A DNA stretch of 44,714 bases, taken from Actinomycetales bacterium. GTDB lineage: Bacteria > Actinomycetota > Actinomycetes > Nanopelagicales > Nanopelagicaceae. How positions within the stretch are numbered: the stretch's first letter is position 1; the number at the start of each line of letters is the position of its first letter. Shown here piece by piece: positions 27,598-35,240 of the stretch. Under the pieces are notes generated by a model, which worked only from the letters and a program-made list of their open reading frames with translations, was not told the origin of the DNA and searched no databases. The stretch is taken from contig JAGWYB010000009.1 in NCBI GenBank assembly GCA_018969585.1, positions 1-44,714 of the forward strand. Reading direction: 5' to 3'. The position numbers and the translations under genes were made by a program.

Positions 27598-28504
27598 TCC
27601 AATCCATCCATTTAAGCACTATCCCTTCACGCAACGCCCACGGACAAATCTCTAAACTTTCCACCTCTAAATTGCGCATTACTCCTTCAGCAATAAAAGC
27701 ACCCGCAACTATCTGGCGGGCTCTTGATTTAGAAACTCCCGGCAGCTCTCTTCGTTCATCTTCTGTCATCTCCGAGAGTTTGGGTAGTATCTTGCGCAAA
27801 CCATCGAGTTTCAATGACTTTCCGTCTCCGTCAGCCCAATCTCCAGTTAATCTAGCAAGCGTCCTTAGAGTTTTGCTGGTACCAATTGCCCTATCAGTAC
27901 TCTGGTGGCTCAATATATTTCCAATGATTTCCGCTAACTTAGATTCAATCTCGTCTCTAAGTTTTCTAATTGATTTCTTAGTAAAAGGATCTCCCTCTAG
28001 AAATTCTTTTGTAAGACGAGACGCGCCAAGAGGCAAAGAAATTGCGGAGTCTGGCGACTCATTAACTCCGACGGCCAATTCAAGAGAGCCGCCTCCAATG
28101 TCAATCATAAGAAGTCTTCCGCTTGACCATCCAAACCATCTGCGCGCTGCTAAGAAAGTTATCTGAGCTTCTTCTTCTCCAGACAAAACCTGTAGATCTA
28201 TATCAAACTCATCATTAATTAGATTAATGACATCACTACCGTTGCCGGCCTCTCGAAGCGCTGATGTTGCAAACGGCAAAAGCTGGGTGGCTTTTGCTCG
28301 CTTCATTTCGGATAGGCAAGATTTGATTGAGGATCTTAATTCCTCGATTCCTTCGGGTCTTATGAAGCCAGAAGAATCTATAAATTCTATTAAGCGTAAA
28401 TCTATTTTCAGATTTGAGGTCGGATTAGGTCTAGCCCCCGGATAGGTATCCACAACTTGTAAGTGGACCGTATTAGATCCAACGTCCAACACCCCTAAAC
28501 GCAT
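27587..28504 (-). CDS. ppx: Exopolyphosphatase, Ppx/GppA family
   Basis: Removes terminal phosphates from polyphosphate, or pppGpp 5'-phosphate in some members. 305 aa, single ASKHA-fold core without the C-terminal HD domain of E. coli Ppx, as in short actinobacterial homologues. Motifs: GVLDVGSNTVHLQ (phosphate 1), LSGEEEAQITFLAA with catalytic-type Glu, and MIDIGGGSLELAV (phosphate 2). ATG 28504 lies 6 nt after TAGAGT. It shares the intergenic region with the glycosyltransferase at 28612 and faces ppk-mutT1. Confidence 0.9.
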   Translation of the reverse strand: MRLGVLDVGSNTVHLQVVDTYPGARPNPTSNLKIDLRLIEFIDSSGFIRPEGIEELRSSIKSCLSEMKRAKATQLLPFATSALREAGNGSDVINLINDEFDIDLQVLSGEEEAQITFLAARRWFGWSSGRLLMIDIGGGSLELAVGVNESPDSAISLPLGASRLTKEFLEGDPFTKKSIRKLRDEIESKLAEIIGNILSHQSTDRAIGTSKTLRTLARLTGDWADGDGKSLKLDGLRKILPKLSEMTEDERRELPGVSKSRARQIVAGAFIAEGVMRNLEVESLEICPWALREGIVLKWMDWIKQ

Positions 28505-28510
28505 TGCGAA

Positions 28511-28516
28511 ACTCTA
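28511..28516 (-). promoter_or_regulatory. -10 box of ppx, leaderless
   Basis: TAGAGT on the minus strand ends 6 nt before the ppx ATG at 28504. Confidence 0.5.
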
Positions 28517-28539
28517 CTGTAGTCGAAGTTCATCGAATT

Positions 28540-28594
28540 GTTATTTGTTGAGTTACGTAAAGTTAAATTCTTGTATTCAATCCGTTAACAAACG
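28540..28594 (+). promoter_or_regulatory. PHO-box-like repeat array between ppx and the glycosyltransferase
   Basis: GTTA cores start at 28540, 28552, 28562 and 28584, that is at steps of 12, 10 and 22 nt. The last stretch reads as GTTAAATTCTT, GTATTCAATCC and GTTAACAAACG in 11-nt phase, like the pstS and ppk arrays. It ends just before the -10 of the gene at 28612. The region is AT-rich, so chance matches are possible. Confidence 0.38.
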
Positions 28595-28599
28595 CTTCC

Positions 28600-28605
28600 T
28601 AGCCT
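28600..28605 (+). promoter_or_regulatory. -10 box of the glycosyltransferase gene, leaderless
   Basis: TAGCCT ends 6 nt before the ATG at 28612, with no Shine-Dalgarno sequence between. Confidence 0.5.
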
Positions 28606-28611
28606 CCAAAC

Positions 28612-30093
28612 ATGCAGAAGCCCGCCGTCATCATGGCAACGAGCAATGGCGTCGGGGCGGGACATCTAATTCGAACTGCAGCAATCGCTAGAGAACTTCT
28701 GCCTTACGCAAGACCAATCATTTTCTCGATGGCAAATTCCGCTTTAGAAGTTTCAGAAGCGTTGGGGCTTGAACACGAATATGTTCCCGGCAGGGATAAA
28801 GTTTGGATGCCAAGGTGGAGATGGGATCGATATCTACGAGATCGACTCATATCTCTCATAGATGAAACAGACGCGAGAATAATTACTTTTGACGGGGTAG
28901 TTCCGTATCCTGGAATTCTCGCCGCGAAATTTAGACGACCGAAAGTTTCCTTGATTTGGATTCGACGTGGCATGTGGCGCAGCCAGCCACAAGGCATGGC
29001 TTTGAATCTTCAATCAAAGTTAATGGATTACATTATCGAACCGGGAGATATTGCTCGCGACTACGATAGCGGTCCAACGCGAAACAGAGAAGATGCGGTA
29101 ATCACATCTCCAGTTACCCATCATTCAGCGAAAAATTCGTTTAACCGTTTGGAAGCAAAGAAGTTTCTAAAGCTGAATTCTAAGAAGAGGTGTGTGCTGG
29201 TTCAGCTCGGTGTTGGCGAGAGCGATATGAATGATCGAGTATCCAAGATTCTCGAAATTCTTTCAAGATTTTCCAACCTACAAGTGGTCATGGTTCGAGA
29301 ACCAAAGAATCAGGACGGGGTTAACCTAGCGCCTCCCGGTCTCGACTTAAAAATAGTTCGCTATTTTCCCATGGTAGATGTATTAGCTGCTTTCGACGGA
29401 ATAATTTGTGCAAGCGGATATAACTCAGTACACGAAATAATTCCTGCAAGAATTCCGACGCTCTTTATTCCAAATTCCAGAGGCACCGATGACCAGAGAG
29501 CTAGAGCAAAGTGGTGCGTCGAATCTGGCTTAGCATTGATGGTTGATGACTCGAATTGGCGGGAAATAGAGATAATGATTGAGAGGCTGCTAAACCCTGG
29601 TGTGCGAAAAGTTCTACAAAAGAACTGTAGTTATATCGAGCCGATGACGGGTGGTCGAGAGATTGCGGAGATTATCAGGATATTACTTAATGAAAACGTT
29701 ACCTCTCTAGTCCTGAAAAGAATTAGGCATAAACGAATATTGGCGCAAAGTAGATTTGAAAGGGGAGTAAGCGATCTAATTCGCAGATGCATGAGTCATT
29801 TACTGAGAACTGCCTCCATAATTTTTAGATTTTTGTTCCCTCATCATCCTTTTAGAAAAAATGTCACTTCAAGCCCAGTTGTATTCGCGTCTAGCAAAAT
29901 CCGATCCAACAAATCTCTAAAGCGAGGTTATAGATTGGAACATGTCCTGATGGGTAGTTCAGACATCTATTTGAGTTCAAGAAAAAAAATCGCTCAAAAA
30001 GCCTATCAAGTTTCAAGTTTAGCGTTCAATGACGAGGTTTATAGAGGCAGAGAGGGATCAATAGCCCTAAATTCATCTACGAGATCAGCATAA
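28612..30093 (+). CDS. GT28/MurG-like glycosyltransferase
   Basis: 493 aa. The N-terminal ATSNGVGAGHLIRTAAIARELL has the glycine-rich GxGxGHxxR loop of GT-B enzymes of the MurG/MGDG-synthase type. The C-terminal donor-binding domain shows CASGYNSVHEII (residues 266-277), then IPTLFIPN and DDQRARAKW, as in GT28 enzymes. Residues beyond about 365 are a basic tail with a short hydrophobic patch (near 405) and no recognised domain. The donor and acceptor sugar or lipid are not readable. It starts behind a leaderless -10 box and PHO-like repeats, and its last 55 nt overlap the sulfotransferase gene on the other strand. Confidence 0.75.
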   Translation: MQKPAVIMATSNGVGAGHLIRTAAIARELLPYARPIIFSMANSALEVSEALGLEHEYVPGRDKVWMPRWRWDRYLRDRLISLIDETDARIITFDGVVPYPGILAAKFRRPKVSLIWIRRGMWRSQPQGMALNLQSKLMDYIIEPGDIARDYDSGPTRNREDAVITSPVTHHSAKNSFNRLEAKKFLKLNSKKRCVLVQLGVGESDMNDRVSKILEILSRFSNLQVVMVREPKNQDGVNLAPPGLDLKIVRYFPMVDVLAAFDGIICASGYNSVHEIIPARIPTLFIPNSRGTDDQRARAKWCVESGLALMVDDSNWREIEIMIERLLNPGVRKVLQKNCSYIEPMTGGREIAEIIRILLNENVTSLVLKRIRHKRILAQSRFERGVSDLIRRCMSHLLRTASIIFRFLFPHHPFRKNVTSSPVVFASSKIRSNKSLKRGYRLEHVLMGSSDIYLSSRKKIAQKAYQVSSLAFNDEVYRGREGSIALNSSTRSA

Positions 30094-30938
30094 GCCCTAT
30101 TAAATTTGCCAATATCCTCAACTTCTGATTTCCATCTACCTTGATTGATGCTGGACGCCAACATCATTTTATCAAAAAATTCTTTGAAGTTTCTTTCTTC
30201 TTTAATTCCTAGAAAGCCTAGTAATTTCTCTAAACTTTCTTGCCGGTTATTTATTACTAGATCTTCAAGAGAAAGCGTTATTGTGCAATCTTTAATAGTC
30301 ATTCCATTTTTCAAATTTCGAATCATGCGTCTTCTATACCAAAGTAAACCATCTTCGTAATTAGTCGGTCCCCATTTTTCGCGTATTGCCGAAGATATTA
30401 CATCTCGGCCATCTCTTACCATATGAATAAATCTACATCCGGGTAATAATTCCTGAATTTCACTTGAGCGAAAAATGTTCACCGGTGTCGTATCAATCCA
30501 CAATTCCTTTTTAGCATTCTGTAGTTGTATTTCAATAAAGTCTCGCATGAATGATTGCGAAGCTTTCTTTATATCAAGATCAAAATTACGCTTTAGGTGG
30601 GAATATATTTCTTTCAATTGCTCTTCTGATATACCTTGGAAAAGACCTGCTGAGCCCCCAAATTTTGAATCTCGCTGCCACCAGTCATGAAATAGTCGAT
30701 ATTTGAAGCGCTCTAAGTGCAATCGATCATTAAGAATTAGACGCTTATATTTTCCGACGCGTCTTCTCTGACTTAAATCCAATATTCCATTGCCTGCGGT
30801 TAAGAATTTTATTTCTGCAGGTTTTGCCATGGTGACTTTGGAATGCCTAGAGAGTAGGCGACCCACAATCGTTGTTCCACTTCTACCAGTACCGCCAGAG
30901 AAGAGAACATGGCTAAAGAGGTGGTGACCCTCGACCAT
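30039..30938 (-). CDS. PAPS-dependent sulfotransferase
   Basis: 299 aa. The 5'-phosphosulfate loop is FSGGTGRSGTTIVGRLL (residues 13-29) and the 3'-phosphate motif is MVRDGRDVISSAI (R175-D179), so it likely transfers sulfate from PAPS to a carbohydrate or lipid. No transmembrane segment is seen, indicating a cytoplasmic enzyme. GGAGGTGG 3 nt before ATG 30938 is one of the best ribosome binding sites in the window. The gene looks more AT-rich by eye than its neighbours, possibly acquired. It is convergent with the glycosyltransferase; a shared surface glycan or glycolipid is only an inference. Confidence 0.82.
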   Translation of the reverse strand: MVEGHHLFSHVLFSGGTGRSGTTIVGRLLSRHSKVTMAKPAEIKFLTAGNGILDLSQRRRVGKYKRLILNDRLHLERFKYRLFHDWWQRDSKFGGSAGLFQGISEEQLKEIYSHLKRNFDLDIKKASQSFMRDFIEIQLQNAKKELWIDTTPVNIFRSSEIQELLPGCRFIHMVRDGRDVISSAIREKWGPTNYEDGLLWYRRRMIRNLKNGMTIKDCTITLSLEDLVINNRQESLEKLLGFLGIKEERNFKEFFDKMMLASSINQGRWKSEVEDIGKFNRAYADLVDEFRAIDPSLPL

Positions 30939-31103
30939 CGACCACCTCCTTAGGGCAACAGTCTGATCTCACAACATTTATGGATTAGGAAGAGAGGCTT
31001 AAGTTCGGATGAACGCGCGATAACTCAAGAATCGCTTATCGAAGAAAGAGTTGCGAGGTGGTGCTACGCTCGCCCGACTGCCTCCGAACCAAATTCGAAG
31101 ACA

Positions 31104-31202
31104 GGGGCGTTGCGTTTAGCGAAGTCCGGTTTGATTCCGGCGCTGTTCCCGCAACTGTAAAGATCGAAAGATCTAAGCCAGGTCGCCTAGCGCAGACGCC
31201 GA
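31104..31202 (+). promoter_or_regulatory. Cobalamin (B12) riboswitch
   Basis: The core GAAGTCCGGTTTGATTCCGG, then CGCTGTTCCCGCAACTGTAA, and the B12-box-like AAGCCAGGTCGCCTAG match the conserved cobalamin aptamer. An outer helix pairs GGCGT-TGCG (31106-31114) with CGCA-ACGCC (31191-31200, one bulged G). It precedes btuFCD and cobUST-type genes, as expected. An upstream CCCGAC (31073-31078) can pair with GTCGGG (31224-31229). The rest of the gap 30939-31103 holds the leader start and no gene; its promoter was not resolved. Confidence 0.9.
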
Positions 31203-31259
31203 ATTAACCGATCTCGGAGGAAGGTCGGGTCTTTCCGGCAGTTCACGAAAGCCCCCTTT

Positions 31260-31288
31260 CTCCCTCAACGAAGTTTGGGGGAGTTTTT
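31260..31288 (+). terminator. Riboswitch-linked hairpin covering the btuF RBS, with T-tract
   Basis: CTCCCTCAA (31260-31268) pairs with TTGGGGGAG (31275-31283), including one G-T pair, and is followed by TTTTT directly before the btuF ATG at 31289. GGGGGAG is also the only ribosome binding site, so the hairpin can act as an attenuator and as an RBS sequestor. Confidence 0.68.
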
Positions 31289-32200
31289 ATGTTTAGACGC
31301 AAAGAGAAGCTCAGCGTCGTATTTATCGCTATATCGTTGCTTTTTTCTTCGACAGTTTCTGCAGAAGCAAGAGAGATTCAAACGAAATATCCACTTAACA
31401 TCGTCTCCGCAGACTTCGCGGCAAAACTTCCCGCTAAGCCAGTTCGAATAATTTCACTTTCCCCATCAGCCACCGAAATAATCTTTGCTATTAATGCTGG
31501 CTCGCAAGTACTTGCGGTAGATGATAATTCAAACTATCCAGCGAATGTCCCCACTAGCGCGTTGAGCGGATTCGCACCAAACCTGGAAGCAATCGTGGCA
31601 CTTGATCCTGATTTTGTGATCTTAAATAATGATTCTACGAAATCCGATGCTATCCATAAGTCGCTGACAAATTTGGGGATTCCAGTGATGATGGAAGAAG
31701 CAGCTCGAAATCTAAACGATGTTTATAGAGAAATAACAATTATCGGTAAGGCAGTAGACCAACAAGAAAAGGCGAGAAAGCTAATTGTTAGTATGAAGAA
31801 GCGAATTGCCAAAGTTATTAAGTCAAGTAAGAAAGTGAAGAGCCAGAGATTTTTCCACGAACTAGATAACACCTTGTATACCGCAACTTCGAAAACCTTT
31901 ATCGGAAATGTCTATCGAGATTTAGGTCTAAAGAACGTGGCTGATGCTGCTAGTGGCGCTGATTCATCCGGATATCCCCAACTTAGCGCCGAGTACTTGA
32001 TTCGAAGTAATCCGCAAATAATATTTTTGGCCGATGCCCAGTACGGTGAGAGTATTTCTACGGTAAAAGCGAGACCCGGTTGGCAGTCAATTGCCGCGGT
32101 AAAAAATGGGCGCATAATTGAACTTCCCGCTGATATTCCGTCGCGCTGGGGCCCGCGCATAGTTGATTTCTATGAATTGGTAGCGAAATCAATTAAATGA
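31289..32200 (+). CDS. btuF: Cobalamin ABC transporter substrate-binding protein
   Basis: 303-aa extracytoplasmic binding protein of the helical-backbone metal receptor group. Residues 1-27 form a signal peptide (basic start, then VVFIAISLLFSSTVSAEA); there is no lipobox Cys. PVRIISLSPSATEIIFAI, then LEAIVALDPDFVIL and the closing helix are the BtuF/FhuD-type fold. The specificity for B12 is inferred from the B12 riboswitch and the cobUS/cobT genes downstream. The stop overlaps the btuC ATG (ATGA). ATG 31289 follows the attenuator hairpin. Confidence 0.88.
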   Translation: MFRRKEKLSVVFIAISLLFSSTVSAEAREIQTKYPLNIVSADFAAKLPAKPVRIISLSPSATEIIFAINAGSQVLAVDDNSNYPANVPTSALSGFAPNLEAIVALDPDFVILNNDSTKSDAIHKSLTNLGIPVMMEEAARNLNDVYREITIIGKAVDQQEKARKLIVSMKKRIAKVIKSSKKVKSQRFFHELDNTLYTATSKTFIGNVYRDLGLKNVADAASGADSSGYPQLSAEYLIRSNPQIIFLADAQYGESISTVKARPGWQSIAAVKNGRIIELPADIPSRWGPRIVDFYELVAKSIK

Positions 32201-33210
32201 GCGAAATTCAATTAAAGCCAATTTGGCGTTGGCAATGGACGCTAATGGCAGGAATCTTCCTTCTTATTGTTTGCGCCGTTGCAATAACAATTGGACCCGT
32301 TCAAATAAATGCAATTGAAATAATTCATACACTTCTTGGGCGTGAAACTTCTTTGAGTGACCAAGAACGCTCATTGTTAATTGAAATAAGGTTTCCAAGA
32401 GTTGCGCTAGCAGCATTGGTTGGCGCAGCGCTAGCAACGAGCGGTGCGGTTTACCAAACAGTTTTTCGCAACCCACTAGCTGATCCATATCTTCTCGGCG
32501 CCGCCGCAGGTGCTGGACTCGGTGCCACTATCGCAATTACTGTGGCAAGAGCAGATTTCTATCCATCACTTCCCATCTTTGCCTTTATCGGTGGCATCCT
32601 GGCGGTTATCGCAACCTTTTTAGTTGCGGGCAGGCTTTACTCAGATCCTGGTTCACTTTTACTCTCTGGAATTGCAATTGGATCGTTCGCGACCGCAGTA
32701 CAAACATTTTTACAACAGCGAAATAGCGATGTTTTAAGGCCGGTTTATTCGTGGATTCTGGGCGAACTTACAGTTGCTGACTGGTCGAGCGTTCGATGGG
32801 CTGCACTCTACATTTTTATTGCTCTAGGCATTCTCTTGAGTGTTTCCAAAATTTTAGATGCCCTTATGTTGAGTGACGAAGAAGCTTTTTCGCTCGGAGT
32901 CTCTCCAAATAGAATTCGAATTATTGCGGTATGCGCTGCGACGCTTGCGACAGCGACGGCAGTATCGGTTAGTGGATTGATTGGTTTTGTTGGAATTGTT
33001 GTCCCACACATCATTAAGCGTTTAACTAAGAAAGCTACCAATAGAGCGCTATTGGCGATAGCACTCTTTGGAGCCGCTTTTCTAGTTCTGGCGGATTTAG
33101 GAGCTCGAACACTTATTTCTCCTGCTGAAATACCAATCGGAGTTATCACCGCTTTTATTGGCGCGCCATTCTTCCTTTTTATACTTAGAACTAGGAGTAA
33201 AAATCAATGA
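32197..33210 (+). CDS. btuC: Cobalamin ABC transporter permease, FecCD family
   Basis: 337-aa membrane protein with about nine or ten hydrophobic segments. Family motifs include EIRFPRVALAALVGAALATSGAVYQTVFRNPLADPYLLG near residues 66-105, LLLSGIAIGSF and GFVGIVVPHIIKR, which is the loop that contacts the ATPase. ATG overlaps btuF; the stop overlaps btuD. Corrinoid specificity again rests on the operon. Confidence 0.92.
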   Translation: MSEIQLKPIWRWQWTLMAGIFLLIVCAVAITIGPVQINAIEIIHTLLGRETSLSDQERSLLIEIRFPRVALAALVGAALATSGAVYQTVFRNPLADPYLLGAAAGAGLGATIAITVARADFYPSLPIFAFIGGILAVIATFLVAGRLYSDPGSLLLSGIAIGSFATAVQTFLQQRNSDVLRPVYSWILGELTVADWSSVRWAALYIFIALGILLSVSKILDALMLSDEEAFSLGVSPNRIRIIAVCAATLATATAVSVSGLIGFVGIVVPHIIKRLTKKATNRALLAIALFGAAFLVLADLGARTLISPAEIPIGVITAFIGAPFFLFILRTRSKNQ

Positions 33211-33971
33211 TTAAAGTTGAGAACCTCTCAGTAAGTTACGGCGATAAAACTGTTCTTGATTCTATTTCTCTTGAAATCCCGACAGGTACTTGGACATCAA
33301 TTATTGGTCCTAACGGCGCAGGAAAGACAACACTTCTCACTTCTTTGTTAGGAATGAATCCATATTCGGGTTCAATTAAATTTGGCGAGATTGAAGCGTT
33401 TAGAGATTTGAAAAGAAATATCGCTTATGTTCCGCAAAGACCGCAGGTTCCACTCGGAATGACAGTTCGGGAATATGTGACGCTCGGCCGAGCAAAGAGA
33501 GATGGCTGGGGAAGAGAGCGACGCGAAGGAAAAGCTCGGGTATATGCGACTTTAGAGGCGATGCAACTAATTGGTCTACAGGATCAACAGGTAACACGAA
33601 TTTCTGGTGGAGAGTTGCAACGCGTGTTGATAGCGAGAGCCATTGTTCAAGAGCCCCAAATAATTCTCATGGATGAACCGACTAGCGCGCTAGACCTTCA
33701 TCATCAAATTGCAACATTGAATCAGATTGAATTACTGAAAAAGGAGGGAATAACAGTTCTATCCACGATGCACGACATAACCCTGGGCGCGATGTACGCA
33801 GAACGAATCATTTTGATGCGCGAAGGCAGAGTTCTACTTGATGGAAATGCCTCATCTGTTATCCACTCCGAAGAATTGAAAAGCGCCTTTGATCATGGAA
33901 TAAGCGTCCATACACTTGAAGACGGCCACACAGTCATAGTCGCAAATAAGATGCGAATTGAAGAGATTTAA
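33207..33971 (+). CDS. btuD: Cobalamin ABC transporter ATP-binding protein
   Basis: 254-aa ATPase of the importer: Walker A GPNGAGKTT (about residues 35-43), Q-loop YVPQRPQVP, signature ISGGELQRVLIARA, Walker B IILMDEPTSALD and switch His in STMHDITLG. ATG overlaps btuC (ATGA), and the TAA overlaps the cobU ATG (TAATG). Its placement between btuC and cobU makes the corrinoid assignment strong. Confidence 0.92.
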   Translation: MIKVENLSVSYGDKTVLDSISLEIPTGTWTSIIGPNGAGKTTLLTSLLGMNPYSGSIKFGEIEAFRDLKRNIAYVPQRPQVPLGMTVREYVTLGRAKRDGWGRERREGKARVYATLEAMQLIGLQDQQVTRISGGELQRVLIARAIVQEPQIILMDEPTSALDLHHQIATLNQIELLKKEGITVLSTMHDITLGAMYAERIILMREGRVLLDGNASSVIHSEELKSAFDHGISVHTLEDGHTVIVANKMRIEEI

Positions 33972-34492
33972 TGTTAACTCTCATTGGCGGCGGCGCAAGA
34001 AGTGGCAAGAGCTCATACGCCCTCTCGCTTGGAAATAGCGTAATTGACTCTGGCAAGCGTGCCTTATTCGTAGCAACAGCTGAAGCGGTCGATGATGAGA
34101 TGGAGCAACGAATAGCAAAACATAAAGTAGAACGCCGCAGCGAATACGATTTAATCGAAGAACCGCGGGAACTAGCCAAAGTTCTGATCCAAGCTCGCGA
34201 TTACGACATAGTGATAGTGGATTGTTTAACGCTCTGGCTTTCAAATCTGATGCTGGAAAATATTGAACCAGATTTTGAAGATGTTATTGAGGCTGGTAGG
34301 TCTATCAACTCCGCTGTAGTTTTTGTTACAAATGAGACCGGGGAAGGCATCGTGCCAATGCACCCAATTTCCAGAAAATTCAGAGATCTTTCGGGTCAGA
34401 TGAATGTGGCTTTTGCAAAATATTGTGATCAAGTAGTTGCCATGAAATTTGGAATACCTATGGTTCTAAAAGGAATTACTGATGTTAAATGA
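33971..34492 (+). CDS. cobU: Adenosylcobinamide kinase / guanylyltransferase
   Basis: Phosphorylates adenosylcobinamide and then attaches GMP, activating the corrinoid for loop assembly. 173 aa; the P-loop GGGARSGKSSYA is at residues 6-17, ATAEAVDDEMEQRIAKHKVER carries the guanylylated His (in AKHK), and VTNETGEGIVP follows. The usual length is about 175-180 aa. It overlaps btuD by one base and cobS by 11 nt. It works with CobS and CobT encoded directly downstream. Confidence 0.93.
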   Translation: MLTLIGGGARSGKSSYALSLGNSVIDSGKRALFVATAEAVDDEMEQRIAKHKVERRSEYDLIEEPRELAKVLIQARDYDIVIVDCLTLWLSNLMLENIEPDFEDVIEAGRSINSAVVFVTNETGEGIVPMHPISRKFRDLSGQMNVAFAKYCDQVVAMKFGIPMVLKGITDVK

Positions 34493-35240
34493 CCTGAAAG
34501 TTGCCCTCGCATTCTTAACTCGAATTCCAATCAATCACGGACCCCAGATCAGTTTGCGAAGAAGCGCTGCGTTATTTCCATTAGTAGGAGCGCTAATTGG
34601 TCTAATTGGTGGTTTAGTTTTTTACCTGTCTTCCGCGATTCTGCCGCCACTTGTTTCTGCATCTATCTCAATTTTAGTTACGGTAGCAATCACGGGGGCC
34701 TTTCATCTAGACGGGCTAGCAGATATTTGTGATGGGTTAATTGGTGGCTGGAATCGAGAAGAGAGGTTGAAGATTCTCAAAGATTCACGCCATGGAACCT
34801 ATGGAGTAGCCGCAATCTCACTCCAGCTAATTCTGCAAGTCTGCCTTTTATCGGCGCTTTCACCGCGCGATGGCCTATTTACACTCATCGTTCTACATAC
34901 CCTCTCAAGACTGGTTCCAATTTTTCTGATGCTAATTCCGGCGACATCTGGTCATGATGGAATGGGCGCAAGCGTCTCTCGAGAAATTGGAGCGAAGGAG
35001 CCAATTGTTGGATCGCTGATAACCGTTTTACTTATTGCGCCGATTATGGGGCTAAATTTTCTTCTTCTGAGCGCAATTCTCTTTTTAACTCTATCAATAT
35101 TCGCACTCTGGGTTATTCGAAAAATTGGTGGCATGGTGGGCGATGCCTTTGGAGCAGGGGAACAAATCAGTGAAACGATGATTCTTTTCTTCTTCGTGGC
35201 ACAGTTTGGAATAGTTGGAGAGATCCCATGGATAATTTAG
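34482..35240 (+). CDS. cobS: Adenosylcobinamide-GDP ribazoletransferase (cobalamin synthase)
   Basis: Integral membrane enzyme that joins AdoCbi-GDP and alpha-ribazole (or its phosphate) to give adenosylcobalamin (phosphate). 252 aa with about six hydrophobic segments. The signature FHLDGLADICDGLIGG (Asp-rich metal site, near residue 77) is followed by KDSRHGTYGV, as in all CobS. Normal length. It overlaps cobU by 11 nt and the HAD-CobT gene by 13 nt. Confidence 0.93.
   Translation: MLNDLKVALAFLTRIPINHGPQISLRRSAALFPLVGALIGLIGGLVFYLSSAILPPLVSASISILVTVAITGAFHLDGLADICDGLIGGWNREERLKILKDSRHGTYGVAAISLQLILQVCLLSALSPRDGLFTLIVLHTLSRLVPIFLMLIPATSGHDGMGASVSREIGAKEPIVGSLITVLLIAPIMGLNFLLLSAILFLTLSIFALWVIRKIGGMVGDAFGAGEQISETMILFFFVAQFGIVGEIPWII

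Noticed and set aside
27672-28166. A 164-codon open frame on the plus strand inside ppx
   Set aside because: Antisense to a clear Ppx/GppA gene; no motif or start signal.
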